DNA from: Halorussus marinus
Lineage (GTDB): Archaea > Halobacteriota > Halobacteria > Halobacteriales > Haladaptataceae
Assembly (NCBI RefSeq): GCF_004765795.1
Contig: NZ_SBIV01000002.1
Span: forward strand, 372,001-436,000
Reading direction: 5' to 3'
Length of the DNA: 64,000 bases
Shown here: piece after piece, positions 34,984-43,616 of the stretch
Layout: the number at the start of each line of letters is the position of its first letter
Position numbering within the stretch: position 1 is the stretch's first letter
Translations under genes and position numbers: made by a program
Notes under the pieces: model-generated
What the model was told of the DNA's origin: nothing
What the model saw: the letters and a program-made list of their open reading frames with translations, nothing else
The model's database searches: none

Positions 34984-36993
34984 TCACGATGCGTCCTCGT
35001 AGTCTCTGGCGTAGATTTCGTCGATCTCGTCGGCGAAGCGCTCCAAGATGTTCCGACGCTTTTTCTTCATCGTCGGGGTGAGCAGGTCGTTGTCCTCGGT
35101 GAACTCCTCGGGGACGATCCGGTACTGCTTGATCTGCTCGTAGGGCTCGAACCGCTCGTTGACCTCCTCGACCGCCTCGTCGATCCACGCCCGGACGCGG
35201 TCGTCCCGACAGAACGCCCGGCGCTCCTCGGGGAGTTCGATCCCCTCCCCGTCGGCGCGGGCCCGCAGGGTCTCGACGTTCGGCACCAGGATGGCCGAGA
35301 CGAACTTCTGGCCGTCGCCGACCACCATGCACTGCTCGACGACGTCGCTCGCGGCGAACGCGTCCTCGATGGGCCCCGGCGCGACGTTCTTGCCGGTCGA
35401 AAGCACCAACAGCTCCTTGGCGCGCTCACGGAACGCGATGTAGTCGTCGGGGCGCAGTTCCACCACGTCGCCGGTGCGCAACCACTGTTGGTCGGACGAC
35501 TCGCCGCTCTCGTCGCCCGCGGACGGGCCGTCCGTGAACGCCCGTTCGGTTTCCTCGGGGAGTTGCCAGTAGCCGTCGGTGACGTTCGGTCCTCGCACGA
35601 GGAGTTCGCCGACCTCGCCCTCGGCGTCCTCGAAGGTCTCGCCCGATACCACCGACTCGTCGACTCGGACCTCGGCGTCGACGACCGGCGGGCCGATGGT
35701 GCCGACCTTCGGCTCCTCGGGCGGGTTGACCGCGATGACCGGGGAGGTCTCGGTCAGCCCGTACCCTTCGAGGATCGGAAGCCCCATCCCGTGATACAGC
35801 GCACACAGCTCGGGCGAGAGGCTCCCCCCGCCGCTGATGAGAAAGTCGACGTTCCCGCCGAGCCCCGCACGGACTTTCCGGAAGACGAGCCGGTCGGCGA
35901 CCGCCCGCTTCGCGCGCAACACCGGCCCCGGCGACTCGGTCTCGAAGTACTCCCGGCCGACGTCGGTCGCCCACTCGAAGAGTCGCTCGCTGATCGGCGA
36001 GGACTCGGCCTGCTCGCGGATGGCGTCGTAGATGCGCTCGTACACCCGCGGGACGCTGGTGCCGGTGGTCGGTCCGACCGCCTGAAAGTCCTCCCGGAGG
36101 GTGTCGGGGCTCTCGGCGTAGGCGACCGTCGCGCCCGCCGCGAACATCATGAAATGGCCCGCGAGCCGTTCGAGGACGTGGGCCAGCGGGAGAAACGAGA
36201 CGGTGCTCGCCGTCTCGTCGAGGACCGGCACGTCGTCGTCCTTGTCGGGGCGGGGACCGAACCGCTTGTAGCACTGATTGACGTTCGACCGGAAGTTCCA
36301 GTGAGTGAGCCGGACTCCCTTCGGGGTGCCGGTGGTCCCGGAGGTGTAGATGAGCGTCGCGAGGTCCGCCGGGTCGCGGGCGTCGAGCCACGACTCGTAG
36401 TCGGCCTCGTCGAACGCCGCCTCGCCGCGCTCGTACACGTCGCCGAGCGTCAGCACGTCGAACGCCGCGTCGTCGGGGGCGTCGCCGGCCGCGCCGTCGA
36501 GCAGGACCGCGAACTCCAGATCGAGGTCGTCCTGGACCGAGACGACGCGATCGAGCAGGTCCGGGTTCTCGACGACGACGCCCGACGCGTCGGGGTCCCC
36601 GAGGAGGTGTGCGACCTGCCTCGGCGACGACCCCCGATACACCGTGGTCACGACCGCGCCGGCGGCGAGCAGTCCGAAGTCACACTGGGCCCACTCCATC
36701 CGGGTCGCCGAGAAGATGCCGACCCGGTCGTCGGCGCCGACGCCGAGGTCGCGAAAGCCCGCCGCGAGCGACCGGACGATCTCCCGCATCTCCGCGTAGG
36801 AGATCGCCCGGAACTCGCCGTCGGGCGCCGCGGGGAGCGCCGTCCCGACCAGCGATCGGTCGTAGACGCCGCCCTTGTACTGCTGGGCCGGCCGGTTCGA
36901 ATTTCTGGCGGCGCTCTCCTCGAACATCCGGGGGAGCGTCGACCGACCGACCACCTCGTCCTCGTACGCCCGTTCCGCGTCACGCCACTCCAT
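34984..36993 (-). CDS. Long-chain fatty acid-CoA ligase (AMP-forming)
   Basis: This 669-residue adenylate-forming enzyme shows the P-loop IYTSGTTGTPKGV (about residue 214), the YGLTETSPV motif, TGDVVELRPDDYIAF and the late GKNVAPGPIEDAF hinge/lysine region. It activates fatty acids to acyl-CoA through an acyl-AMP. The length and insert are those of the FadD15-like long-chain group. A TATA box lies 28 nt upstream of the ATG, preceded by repeated CCGAACGT sequences that may bind a regulator. Together with the thiolase it suggests fatty acid use. Confidence 0.93.
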   Translation of the reverse strand: MEWRDAERAYEDEVVGRSTLPRMFEESAARNSNRPAQQYKGGVYDRSLVGTALPAAPDGEFRAISYAEMREIVRSLAAGFRDLGVGADDRVGIFSATRMEWAQCDFGLLAAGAVVTTVYRGSSPRQVAHLLGDPDASGVVVENPDLLDRVVSVQDDLDLEFAVLLDGAAGDAPDDAAFDVLTLGDVYERGEAAFDEADYESWLDARDPADLATLIYTSGTTGTPKGVRLTHWNFRSNVNQCYKRFGPRPDKDDDVPVLDETASTVSFLPLAHVLERLAGHFMMFAAGATVAYAESPDTLREDFQAVGPTTGTSVPRVYERIYDAIREQAESSPISERLFEWATDVGREYFETESPGPVLRAKRAVADRLVFRKVRAGLGGNVDFLISGGGSLSPELCALYHGMGLPILEGYGLTETSPVIAVNPPEEPKVGTIGPPVVDAEVRVDESVVSGETFEDAEGEVGELLVRGPNVTDGYWQLPEETERAFTDGPSAGDESGESSDQQWLRTGDVVELRPDDYIAFRERAKELLVLSTGKNVAPGPIEDAFAASDVVEQCMVVGDGQKFVSAILVPNVETLRARADGEGIELPEERRAFCRDDRVRAWIDEAVEEVNERFEPYEQIKQYRIVPEEFTEDNDLLTPTMKKKRRNILERFADEIDEIYARDYEDAS

Positions 36994-37016
36994 ACCGTCC
37001 TCTCAGACGCCCGGGA

Positions 37017-37055
37017 CATTAAGCTACCTCCGAACGTCCCGAACGTTCATTCGGG
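37017..37055 (-). promoter_or_regulatory. Promoter of the acyl-CoA ligase with upstream repeats
   Basis: GCTTAATG (37017-37024, minus strand) is the TATA box, 28 nt from the ATG. Directly upstream are two CCGAACGT copies 9 nt apart (37030-37037 and 37039-37046, plus strand) and an inverted repeat CCCGAA-N6-TTCGGG (37038-37055), placed where an activator or repressor would act. Confidence 0.45.
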
Positions 37056-37125
37056 TTTATTCGCCGCCCGTGAGAGTCGACGCGACGGCGACCCCCGGCG
37101 TCGCGAGCCCCGACGCGTCGCCGAC

Positions 37126-38040
37126 TCAGTCCTCGCGACCGCGGAGGTACGTCAGCACGCCTCGGACGTTCATCGCGGTCTCGCCCCGGGCTTTGCGCTC
37201 GCCCCACACCGCGTCCATCTCGGTGCGGTCGGCGAAAAACGCCTCGGTCGCCTCGCCGTCGCCGAGTTCGTCGTATTTCTGCTCGACCGACTCGACCCAC
37301 TCGGTCAGCACCGCCTCGTACTCGTCCATCGCGCCCTCGCGGTACTCGCGGGGACCGAAGTGAGTGTACAGCAGGGTCTCGGGGTCGAGGTCCCGGACGG
37401 TTTCGAGGTCCGCGAGGCAGGCGTCGAGATCGAAGTTCGGCGGCGGCGACGTCTCGCGGATCTCGCCCAGTTCGGGCACCCAGATGCCGGCGGCGTCGGC
37501 GGTGAAGACGGCGTCGTCGCCCGGATCGTGGAAGATCACCTGATGGGGCGCGTGGCCCGGCGCGTGATAGACGTCGAGGCGGTGGTCGCCGAGGTGGATC
37601 TCGTCGCCCGCCTGAAGCGCTACGAGGCGGTCCTCGGGCACGGGCTCGGGTTCGACGTAAAACTCCCACTGGTCGCCGACCGCGGCCTTGGTCCCCTCGA
37701 CGAGTCGCCCGGGGTCGGCGAGGTGGGACGCGCCGATCTCGTGGACGTACACCTCGGCGTTCGGACACGCCTCCGCGAGAAACCCCGCCCCGCCGGCGTG
37801 GTCGAGGTGGACGTGAGTCGGGGCGATGACCGCCACCTCCTCGCGGGCGATCGACAGCTCGTCGAGCGCGTCGAGGATCACCTCGTGGTGCGTGCCGATC
37901 CCCGTCTCCACGATCGCGGGCCGGGCGGCGTCGTAGATGTAGACCGCGCCGTACTCGTCGGTGTCGTACATGCCGGTGTCGAGGTAGTAGAGATCCGAAC
38001 AGCTACCCGTCGTCACCTCGCGGAGGTCGCCTCGTGCCAT
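37126..38040 (-). CDS. MBL-fold metallo-hydrolase (glyoxalase II-like)
   Basis: This 304-residue hydrolase has the zinc motif THVHLDHAGG (about residues 73-80), a mid-protein APGHAPHQVIF carrying the next histidine, FTADAAG with the bridging aspartate, and TLLYTHFGPRE with a late histidine. The C-terminal third is a helical extension. It likely hydrolyses a thioester or lactone; no specific substrate can be named. It is divergent from serS; the ATG at 38040 is chosen over one nine codons upstream. Confidence 0.88.
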   Translation of the reverse strand: MARGDLREVTTGSCSDLYYLDTGMYDTDEYGAVYIYDAARPAIVETGIGTHHEVILDALDELSIAREEVAVIAPTHVHLDHAGGAGFLAEACPNAEVYVHEIGASHLADPGRLVEGTKAAVGDQWEFYVEPEPVPEDRLVALQAGDEIHLGDHRLDVYHAPGHAPHQVIFHDPGDDAVFTADAAGIWVPELGEIRETSPPPNFDLDACLADLETVRDLDPETLLYTHFGPREYREGAMDEYEAVLTEWVESVEQKYDELGDGEATEAFFADRTEMDAVWGERKARGETAMNVRGVLTYLRGRED

Positions 38041-38174
38041 GGCCGTGAGTGGGTCCGGACGGGACAAAAGCGGTTCGCCCGCCGACAGTCAGTGGGAGTT
38101 CCCGGCCCGCCTCGTCACTCGGTGTCTCACGAACGATACGGTTTTTTGCCGGGAGGGGGATGAAACGAGTAGGA

Positions 38175-39533
38175 ATGCTCGACCGGAACTACATCCGCGA
38201 GAACCCCGACGAGGTCCGGACCGCGCTCGAACAGAAGGGCGTGGCCGACGTGGACTTCGACCGGATTCTCGAACTCGACGAGGAGTGGCGCGAACTCAAG
38301 GCCCGCGGCGACGATCTGCGCCACGAGCGCAACGAGGTCAGCACCGAGATCGGCGAGCTCAAGCAGGCCGGCGACCACGAGCAGGCCGAGGCGGCCATCG
38401 AGCGCTCCCAGGAACTCAAAGGCGAGATCGAAACCGTCGAGGAGCGGGCGGCCGACCTCGCCGAGACCCTAGAAGACGAACTGCTCCGACTCCCACAGAT
38501 TCCCCACGAGGAGGTGCCGGTCGGCGACAGCGAGGACGACAACGTCGAGCGCCGCCGTGAGGGGTTCGAGGACCTGCGCGACCTCCCCGAGACGATAACG
38601 CCCCACTACGAACTCGGCGAGGACCTCGACATCATCGACGAGGCCCGGGCGGCCAAGACGACCGGGAGCGGCTTCTACTTCCTGAAGGGCGAGGGCGCCC
38701 AGTTGGAGTACGCACTGCTCCAGTTCATGCTCGATCTCCACCGCGAGCAGGGGTACGTCGACCTGTTCCCGCCGATTCCGGTCAACAGCGAGTCGATGAC
38801 CGGCACCGGCCAGCTCCCGAAGTTCGCCGGGGACGCCTACAAGCTGGAGGGCGAGGACCTCTGGCTCTGCCCGACCGCGGAGGTGCCGGTCACCAACATG
38901 TACCGCGACGACATCCTCCTGAAGGACGACCTGCCGGTCAAACATCAGGCCTACACCCCCAACTTCCGGCGCGAGGCGGGCGAGCACGGCACCGAGACGC
39001 GGGGGATCGTCCGGGTCCACCAGTTCAACAAGGTCGAGATGGTCAACTTCGTCGAGCCCGAGACCAGCTACGAGGCGTTCGACCGGCTGGTCGACGAGGC
39101 CGAAGAAGTCCTCCGCCGGCTCGATCTCCCCTACCGGATCCTGGAGATGTGTACCGCCGACCTCGGGTTCACGCAGGCCAAGAAGTACGACATCGAGGTG
39201 TGGGCGCCCGGCGACGACATGGGCGACGGCCCCGAGGAGGGCGGCCGGTGGCTCGAAGTGTCGTCGGTGTCGAACTTCGAGGACTTTCAGGCCCGGCGGG
39301 CGGGCCTTCGGTACCGGCCCGAGCGCCACGAGTCGACCGAGTACCTCCACACGCTCAACGGTTCGGGGCTGGCCCTGCCCCGCGTGATGGTCGCGATCCT
39401 CGAGTACTACCAGAACGACGACGGCACCGTCACCGTGCCCGAGCCCCTCCGGCCGTACATGGGCGCCACCGAGGTCATCGAGGGCCACGAGCCGATCGGC
39501 GAGAGCGCGGTCGGCGCGGGCGAGAAGGAGTAG
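38175..39533 (+). CDS. serS: Seryl-tRNA synthetase
   Basis: This 452-residue class II synthetase of the common (bacterial/eukaryotic) type has an N-terminal antiparallel coiled-coil arm (about residues 25-105, with GELKQAGDHEQAEAAIERSQ) that grips the long variable arm of tRNA-Ser. The catalytic core shows YFLKGEGAQLEYALLQFM, motif 2 FRREAGEHGTETRGIVRVHQF and motif 3 GSGLALPRVMVAILEYYQ. The start MLDRNYIRENPDEVR fits the family; an in-frame ATG at 38160 is an alternative. A T-rich TATA-like stretch lies about 30 nt upstream. Confidence 0.95.
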   Translation: MLDRNYIRENPDEVRTALEQKGVADVDFDRILELDEEWRELKARGDDLRHERNEVSTEIGELKQAGDHEQAEAAIERSQELKGEIETVEERAADLAETLEDELLRLPQIPHEEVPVGDSEDDNVERRREGFEDLRDLPETITPHYELGEDLDIIDEARAAKTTGSGFYFLKGEGAQLEYALLQFMLDLHREQGYVDLFPPIPVNSESMTGTGQLPKFAGDAYKLEGEDLWLCPTAEVPVTNMYRDDILLKDDLPVKHQAYTPNFRREAGEHGTETRGIVRVHQFNKVEMVNFVEPETSYEAFDRLVDEAEEVLRRLDLPYRILEMCTADLGFTQAKKYDIEVWAPGDDMGDGPEEGGRWLEVSSVSNFEDFQARRAGLRYRPERHESTEYLHTLNGSGLALPRVMVAILEYYQNDDGTVTVPEPLRPYMGATEVIEGHEPIGESAVGAGEKE

Positions 39534-39570
39534 CCGGTCGGTTCGGCCGACCGTCGGCCCGGCGCGCCGA

Positions 39571-39984
39571 TCAGGTCGTCGTGAGGTAGACGCCGGTCGC
39601 CGCGAGCGCGATGCCCGCCGCTTTCCGGACGGTCAGGGGGTCGCCGAGGAAGACGACGCCGAGCAGCGCGCTCCCGACCAGAAACATCCCGAACACCGGC
39701 ACCACGACGCTGACCGGGCCCTTCCCGAGCGCCTGATAGTACGCGAGGATGCCGACGCTGAGGAACACTCCGGCGGCGTACATGTACACCGCGTTCCCGC
39801 CGGTCAGGTACGGGGTCACCGACTCGTCGCGGACGGCGATGACCGCCGCCGCCGACAGCGCGAGCATGCTGTTGGCCACGAGCGCGACGACTGTGCTCGG
39901 AATCTCGTTGGTCGCGAGGCTCGCCAGCGGCGTGAACACGGAGTAGCCGACGAGCGCGAGGACCGCCCACGCGAGGTAGTTCAT
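39571..39984 (-). CDS. EamA-like half transporter
   Basis: This 137-residue protein has four to five hydrophobic helices corresponding to one EamA/DMT repeat; full DMT exporters contain two. Landmarks are AWAVLALVGYSVFTPLASLA at the start and LGVVFLGDPLTVRKAAGI near the end, the usual EamA C-terminal motif. It may form a dimer, as small multidrug-resistance-like proteins do. No second half is encoded nearby. It is convergent with serS. The substrate is unknown. Confidence 0.82.
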   Translation of the reverse strand: MNYLAWAVLALVGYSVFTPLASLATNEIPSTVVALVANSMLALSAAAVIAVRDESVTPYLTGGNAVYMYAAGVFLSVGILAYYQALGKGPVSVVVPVFGMFLVGSALLGVVFLGDPLTVRKAAGIALAATGVYLTTT

Positions 39985-40057
39985 GCCGTCGGTTCGGCCG
40001 TCGCGCACCTATGGGTTTGGAAAGCGGTCGGCGACTGCCGGAACCGCGATCCGTGTG

Positions 40058-40411
40058 TCAGCGCGTGTACGTTCTGATCTCCGCGATGCGTCCTGCCTCG
40101 AACGAGAACACGTCGACGAACCCGAACATGGGATTGCCCTCGGCGTCGAACAGCCGACCCTCGACCGCGACGCTCCCGGCGTCGCGACCGCGATCGCCGC
40201 CGTCGCCGGACGCGGTCAGCACCGTCGCCACCTCGTGGGACGTGTCCCGATTCGGTCGGCCGTCGCGCATGAACGTCACCAGCGCCTCGCGGCCCTCGAT
40301 CCGTCGGTCGGGCCGATCGTGGACCGCCTCGGGCGCGAGCAGGTCCGCCAGCGCCGCGTAGTCGCCCGCGTCGACGGCGTCGTAGTAGGCCAGCGCGGTC
40401 GCTTCGCTCAT
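40058..40411 (-). CDS. SnoaL-like / NTF2-fold protein
   Basis: This 117-residue alpha+beta-barrel protein contains ALAYYDAVDAGDYAALADLL, then EGREALVTFMRDGRPNRDTSH, and a C-terminal FGFVDVFSFEAGRIAEIRTY. This is the nuclear transport factor 2-like fold used by many small-molecule isomerases, hydrolases and scaffold proteins. Function cannot be assigned. The ATG at 40411 (MSEATALAYY) is chosen; the upstream extension is Gly/Pro-rich. It is divergent from priL. Confidence 0.8.
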   Translation of the reverse strand: MSEATALAYYDAVDAGDYAALADLLAPEAVHDRPDRRIEGREALVTFMRDGRPNRDTSHEVATVLTASGDGGDRGRDAGSVAVEGRLFDAEGNPMFGFVDVFSFEAGRIAEIRTYTR

Positions 40412-40491
40412 GATCGGTCCGACGGGCCCCGCGCCCATCAACCCCGGCGGTCTTCGTCGCGTTTATCGGGGTCGGTCCAAATGAGGGGAGT

Positions 40492-41586
40492 ATGGACCCG
40501 TTCCACGCCGACTACCCGTTTCTCGACGCCTCGCGCGAGGCGGTCCGAGAGGCGGACGTCGGCCTCGCCGAGATGATCGTCTCGGCGAGCGCCGACGGGC
40601 GCCACCCCGCGGTCGACCGCGGGGTCCAGCGGGTCGAACGCGCCCTGCTCGACGGGACCGTCGACGTGCCCGACGGCGAGCGCCACCCCGGCGTGCAGGC
40701 CGAACTCCTCTCGTACCCGGTCGCCCGAGTGTTAGTCTCGCTTCTGGACGCCCCCGGCGCGGTCGAGAAGTACGCCGACGCCGAGGCCCGGACCGCTTAC
40801 GAGCGGTTCACCGACGACTTCGCGGCGCTCGGAGAGGGCCAGCGGACCCCGACCGACGGGAAGGTCCCCCGGGCGTACCTCCTGCGGGAGTTCGATCTCG
40901 CTCGCGACGTCGAGGTCGCCGACCCCGGGTTCGCGGTCGCGGTCCCCGCCTACCTCCGGCTCGCGGGCGGGTTCGACGGCGACTCGTGGCGGCTCGCCAC
41001 CCGCGAGGTGGCCGACGGCGCGGTCACGATCGACGAGTCGGAGCTCCACGACCTGCTCCGGGAGGCGGTCCGCGCGCGAGTCGCCGACGGACTCCCGACC
41101 GAGGTTCCCGACGAGATCCGGGAGGGACTGACCGAGGAGGTGGCCGAACTCGAAGACGCCTTCTCGGAGGTGGACGTGGCCCGCGACATCGACGTGCTCG
41201 CACCCGGCCAGTTCCCGCCGTGCATGCGGAGTCTCCTCGATCGGGCGCGGGCCGACGAGGAGCTCTCGGCACATTCGCGGTTCGCGCTCGTCGCGTTTCT
41301 CGCCAGCGCGGGGGCCGACCCCGACGAGATGCTGGCGCTCTGGGAGGTCGACGACCCGACGGTCGCGACCCGACTCCGCTACCGGGCGGCCCGCGTCGGG
41401 GACGACGCCGGCGCGCAGTACGCCCCGCCGTCGTGCGAGACGATGGCCGCCTACGGCGACTGCCCGGTGGCCGACGAGAGCGACCCGACCGCGGACGCCC
41501 GGTGTGAGACGATCCGCCACCCGCTGGCGTACTACGAGCAGGCCCTAGAGGCGGTCGACGACGTCGAAGACTGGCGCGAGCGCTGA
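40492..41586 (+). CDS. priL: DNA primase large subunit PriL
   Basis: This 364-residue PriL regulates and extends RNA primers made with PriS. The N-terminal helical part (MDPFHADYPFLDASREAV, then AELLSYPVARVLVSLL) is followed by the iron-sulfur domain whose four cysteines are visible: FPPCMRSLLD (about residue 243), PSCETMAAYGDCPV (about 312 and 319) and ARCETIRHPLAYY (about 337). This is the expected 4Fe-4S cluster. PriS is not in the window. A TATA-like GTTTATC about 29 nt upstream suits a leaderless start at 40492. Confidence 0.95.
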   Translation: MDPFHADYPFLDASREAVREADVGLAEMIVSASADGRHPAVDRGVQRVERALLDGTVDVPDGERHPGVQAELLSYPVARVLVSLLDAPGAVEKYADAEARTAYERFTDDFAALGEGQRTPTDGKVPRAYLLREFDLARDVEVADPGFAVAVPAYLRLAGGFDGDSWRLATREVADGAVTIDESELHDLLREAVRARVADGLPTEVPDEIREGLTEEVAELEDAFSEVDVARDIDVLAPGQFPPCMRSLLDRARADEELSAHSRFALVAFLASAGADPDEMLALWEVDDPTVATRLRYRAARVGDDAGAQYAPPSCETMAAYGDCPVADESDPTADARCETIRHPLAYYEQALEAVDDVEDWRER

Positions 41587-41605
41587 TACAGAAGAGACGG
41601 GGCCG

Positions 41606-41809
41606 CTACTCCTGATACGCCATCCAGACGCCGATCCCGGTCATGAGAAGGACGAAGAAGACGATGACGCCGATGACCGCGAGCGCGCCGGTCTCTGTGA
41701 GTCCGTTCTCGCCGAAGGTCGTCCCGACGAACGCCAACAGCGCGACGAACAGCCCGACCGCCCCGACGGAGACGGCGATGTCCCGGAGCGTCTCCTGCTC
41801 GATGTTCAT
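41606..41809 (-). CDS. Small two-helix membrane protein
   Basis: This 67-residue protein has two hydrophobic helices (VSVGAVGLFVALLAFVGT, then ALAVIGVIVFFVLLMTGIGV) joined by a short polar loop, and ends WMAYQE. It resembles small haloarchaeal membrane proteins of unknown function. The ATG at 41809 (MNIEQETLRDIAVS) is preferred to a codon nine positions upstream. It is convergent with priL, 19 nt away. Confidence 0.7.
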   Translation of the reverse strand: MNIEQETLRDIAVSVGAVGLFVALLAFVGTTFGENGLTETGALAVIGVIVFFVLLMTGIGVWMAYQE

Positions 41810-41848
41810 GGCGGGGGCTTCCGGGGGCACCCGCAAAAGCGCTTCGAA

Positions 41849-42035
41849 ACGACCTTTTACTGCGCTCCGAGGCGGGCTACGGCCGCCTCTCGGCTGGGAA
41901 AACCTCGACTAAAACCCGCCATCACCTCCTTCGGGGGTTCCTCGGGGCGCTCGCTCGTCGTGATCCGAGAGAGCGACGCTCTCTCGTCATCACGAAAGGC
42001 AGTGCCTTTCGAACGACTACGCTCCTCGTTCGCGG
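41849..42035. repeat. Multi-hairpin intergenic repeat element, copy 2
   Basis: This copy lies in the 460-nt spacer 41810-42269. It repeats the order of copy 1: ACGACCTTTTACTGCG (41849), a hairpin CCGAGGCGG/CCGCCTCtCGG (41867-41893, different sequence but same place as copy 1), AAAACCTCGACTAAAA, a short UUCG-capped stem near 41926-41938, then the 99-nt core (41937-42035) with the TCGTGAT...ATCACGA hairpin and the GAAAGGCA/TGCCTTTC palindrome. A further perfect inverted repeat CGCGGGGT/ACCCCGCG (42042-42049, 42089-42096) follows. The rest of the spacer to 42269 holds only a TATA-like AATATAG near 42127 and a GGTGGG ribosome-binding sequence before the SWIM gene. Confidence 0.75.
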
Positions 42036-42269
42036 GGGAATCGCGGGGTCGCTCGCTTGCCCCTCGCTTGCGGAACGTGGTGCATCTCACCCCGCGTTCT
42101 GTGGCGTCAAAGAGCCCTCTAAGTCCAATATAGTGTTTCCGATAGGTGTAAGACTTAGGGGCGCTCGGACCCTACGTATTCGTACGCGGAATCGACCGCA
42201 GACGCGACGAGTGGGGGTCGAAACGCCGATTCTGTCGATCGCGGTCGCCGCACACAAGGTGGGAAGCCC

Positions 42270-42971
42270 ATGGAAAACACAACAGCTTCCGAACGAACGC
42301 GCGCACCGCTCGCTCCCGCGCCCGAGGTGACCGACGTCAGGTCCCAGCGGGCCCGCACGGAGCGAATGAACGTCACGCCGCTCGGCGGCGGCGTCTACGA
42401 AGTCGAGAGCCAGACGGGAAACGCCTACTCGGTCGACCTCCGGGGCGGCCGGTGTACCTGCCCCGATCACACCTTCCGGCAGGTCCGGTGCAAGCACCTC
42501 CGGCGGGTCGCGATGGAGGTCACCGAGGGGCTGGTCCCGCCGCCCGGCGAGCGGGCGGTCGCCTGCGAGCACTGTGGCGACGAGCTGTTCGTCCCCGAGG
42601 GCGAGCGCGGGCCCTACCTCTGTGAGGAGTGTCGGCTCGGCCCGGGCGAACTCGTCGTCGACCGGGAGACCGACGACCTGCTCGTCGTCGTCGAGACGAC
42701 CGACCGCCGGGCCGACGAGGTGGACGTGACCGGCCGGGATGTGACCGTCGCCGACTACTCGACAAACGAGGGCTACCGGGCCGACGACGTGGTCGTCGAG
42801 GCGATGTACCCGGTGCCGGCCGGGCTCGACGCCGACGACTTTCGGCCCCACCACCTCCGTCACTACTCGTTCCCGCGCGGGCGGCTCGCCCGTCGGGGCG
42901 AGTCCACCGAAGGGGGCGGCTCGGACGCCGAAGACCAGTCTGCGCTCGGGGACTTCGAGCCGGCCGCGTAG
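42270..42971 (+). CDS. SWIM zinc-finger protein
   Basis: This 233-residue protein has a disordered N-terminus, then a SWIM domain at about residues 40-90: VDLRGGRCTCPDHTFRQ and VRCKHLRRVAM give the CxCxnCxH zinc ligands. A second zinc site follows in CEHCGDELF...YLCEECRLG. The C-terminal half is acidic with YPVPAGLDADDFRPHHLRHY. SWIM domains bind DNA or protein in recombination and MuDR-like contexts; here the role is unknown. A probable 5' leader of over 100 nt separates it from the nearest TATA-like sequence. The hjc resolvase gene lies next to it, convergent. Confidence 0.88.
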   Translation: MENTTASERTRAPLAPAPEVTDVRSQRARTERMNVTPLGGGVYEVESQTGNAYSVDLRGGRCTCPDHTFRQVRCKHLRRVAMEVTEGLVPPPGERAVACEHCGDELFVPEGERGPYLCEECRLGPGELVVDRETDDLLVVVETTDRRADEVDVTGRDVTVADYSTNEGYRADDVVVEAMYPVPAGLDADDFRPHHLRHYSFPRGRLARRGESTEGGGSDAEDQSALGDFEPAA

Positions 42972-43002
42972 CACGGCGACCTGTGCGGGTCGGATTTTCT
43001 CG

Positions 43003-43518
43003 CTACCCGTCGAGCGCCGCGGCCGCCTCCTCGACGGAGATGTCGCCGCGTTTCACCGCCGACAGGAGATCGAGCACCGCGGCGTCGTGGTCGTCCTCGC
43101 CCGCCTCGCCGAGCGTCGCCTGCTCAGAGTGGCCCACGAGCTCCGGGAAGTCGGTGCCGTCGGCGAGCGCGGTTTCGAGCTTGACCCGGTAGTTGCCGCC
43201 GTCGGTGGTGTAGAGCTCGCCGGGGTGGAAAAAGTACCAGTCCTCCCGGTCGAACCGCACGCCGATCCGGGGCTTGGCGCCGAAGTTCCGGCTGAAGTAC
43301 ACAAGCGCCTCGACCTCCTCGCCGGTGAGGTAGATGGGATCGCCCGCGCTCGATTTGGCCTCGATGGCGTAGAACACCTCGCTGTCGCCGGCCAGCACGT
43401 CCGGGAGCTCGCGCTCGGTCGCCGACCCGGACGCGGGCGCGCGCATCACCGCGAACCCCGCCTCGTCGAGCCGGTTGACGAGTTCGCGCTCGCGGCGATC
43501 CCCCTTGGCGTTCGACAT
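43003..43518 (-). CDS. hjc: Holliday junction resolvase Hjc
   Basis: This 171-residue archaeal resolvase of the restriction-endonuclease fold has catalytic residues E10/E12 in [14 protein letters not shown]40 in [10 protein letters not shown] and E53-x-K55 in FYAIEAKSS. It cuts four-way junctions in recombination and fork repair. The C-terminal 45 residues (after about 125) form an acidic extension beyond the core fold, ending in a SHOCT-like [15 protein letters not shown]. The ATG overlaps the stop of an 11-residue upstream ORF (TGATG), and GGGGGGT precedes it. It is convergent with the SWIM gene. Confidence 0.94.
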   Translation of the reverse strand: MSNAKGDRRERELVNRLDEAGFAVMRAPASGSATERELPDVLAGDSEVFYAIEAKSSAGDPIYLTGEEVEALVYFSRNFGAKPRIGVRFDREDWYFFHPGELYTTDGGNYRVKLETALADGTDFPELVGHSEQATLGEAGEDDHDAAVLDLLSAVKRGDISVEEAAAALDG

Positions 43519-43553
43519 CAGACACCCCCCGAGAGCTCGGTCGCGTCGGTCAT
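43518..43553 (-). CDS. Leader mini-ORF overlapping the hjc start
   Basis: ATG at 43553 opens an 11-codon ORF ([11 protein letters not shown]) ending in TGA that shares its A with the hjc ATG (TGATG). A TATA-like ACTTAAC centred at about 43581 is 28 nt upstream of this mini-ORF, so the transcript would begin at its start codon. It is probably not a functional peptide but a way to deliver ribosomes to hjc; alternatively the stretch is just a 35-nt 5' leader with a GGGGGGT ribosome site. Confidence 0.35.
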   Translation of the reverse strand: MTDATELSGGV

Positions 43554-43577
43554 ATCGAATCGTCGTTCCTTCGGGGT

Positions 43578-43584
43578 GTTAAGT
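43578..43584 (-). promoter_or_regulatory. TATA box of the hjc transcript
   Basis: ACTTAAC on the minus strand is centred 28 nt upstream of the mini-ORF ATG at 43553 and about 63 nt upstream of the hjc ATG. It indicates that hjc itself is not leaderless. Confidence 0.5.
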
Positions 43585-43616
43585 CCGCCGGGACCGGGGC
43601 GGACGATCGGGCGGCC

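Noticed and set aside
31122-37000. A metabolic island combining AOR, antiporter and acyl-CoA ligase
   Set aside because: The genes share direction but have separate promoters and spacers over 100 nt; no shared pathway is evident.
34930-38163. A 1077-codon open frame on the plus strand opposite the acyl-CoA ligase and MBL hydrolase
   Set aside because: It mirrors the minus-strand genes and shows no motif of its own, while the minus-strand products have all catalytic residues.
42133-42330. A 65-codon Arg-rich frame starting at GTG before the SWIM gene
   Set aside because: It overlaps the SWIM start out of frame, has no ribosome-binding sequence and is compositionally noise.
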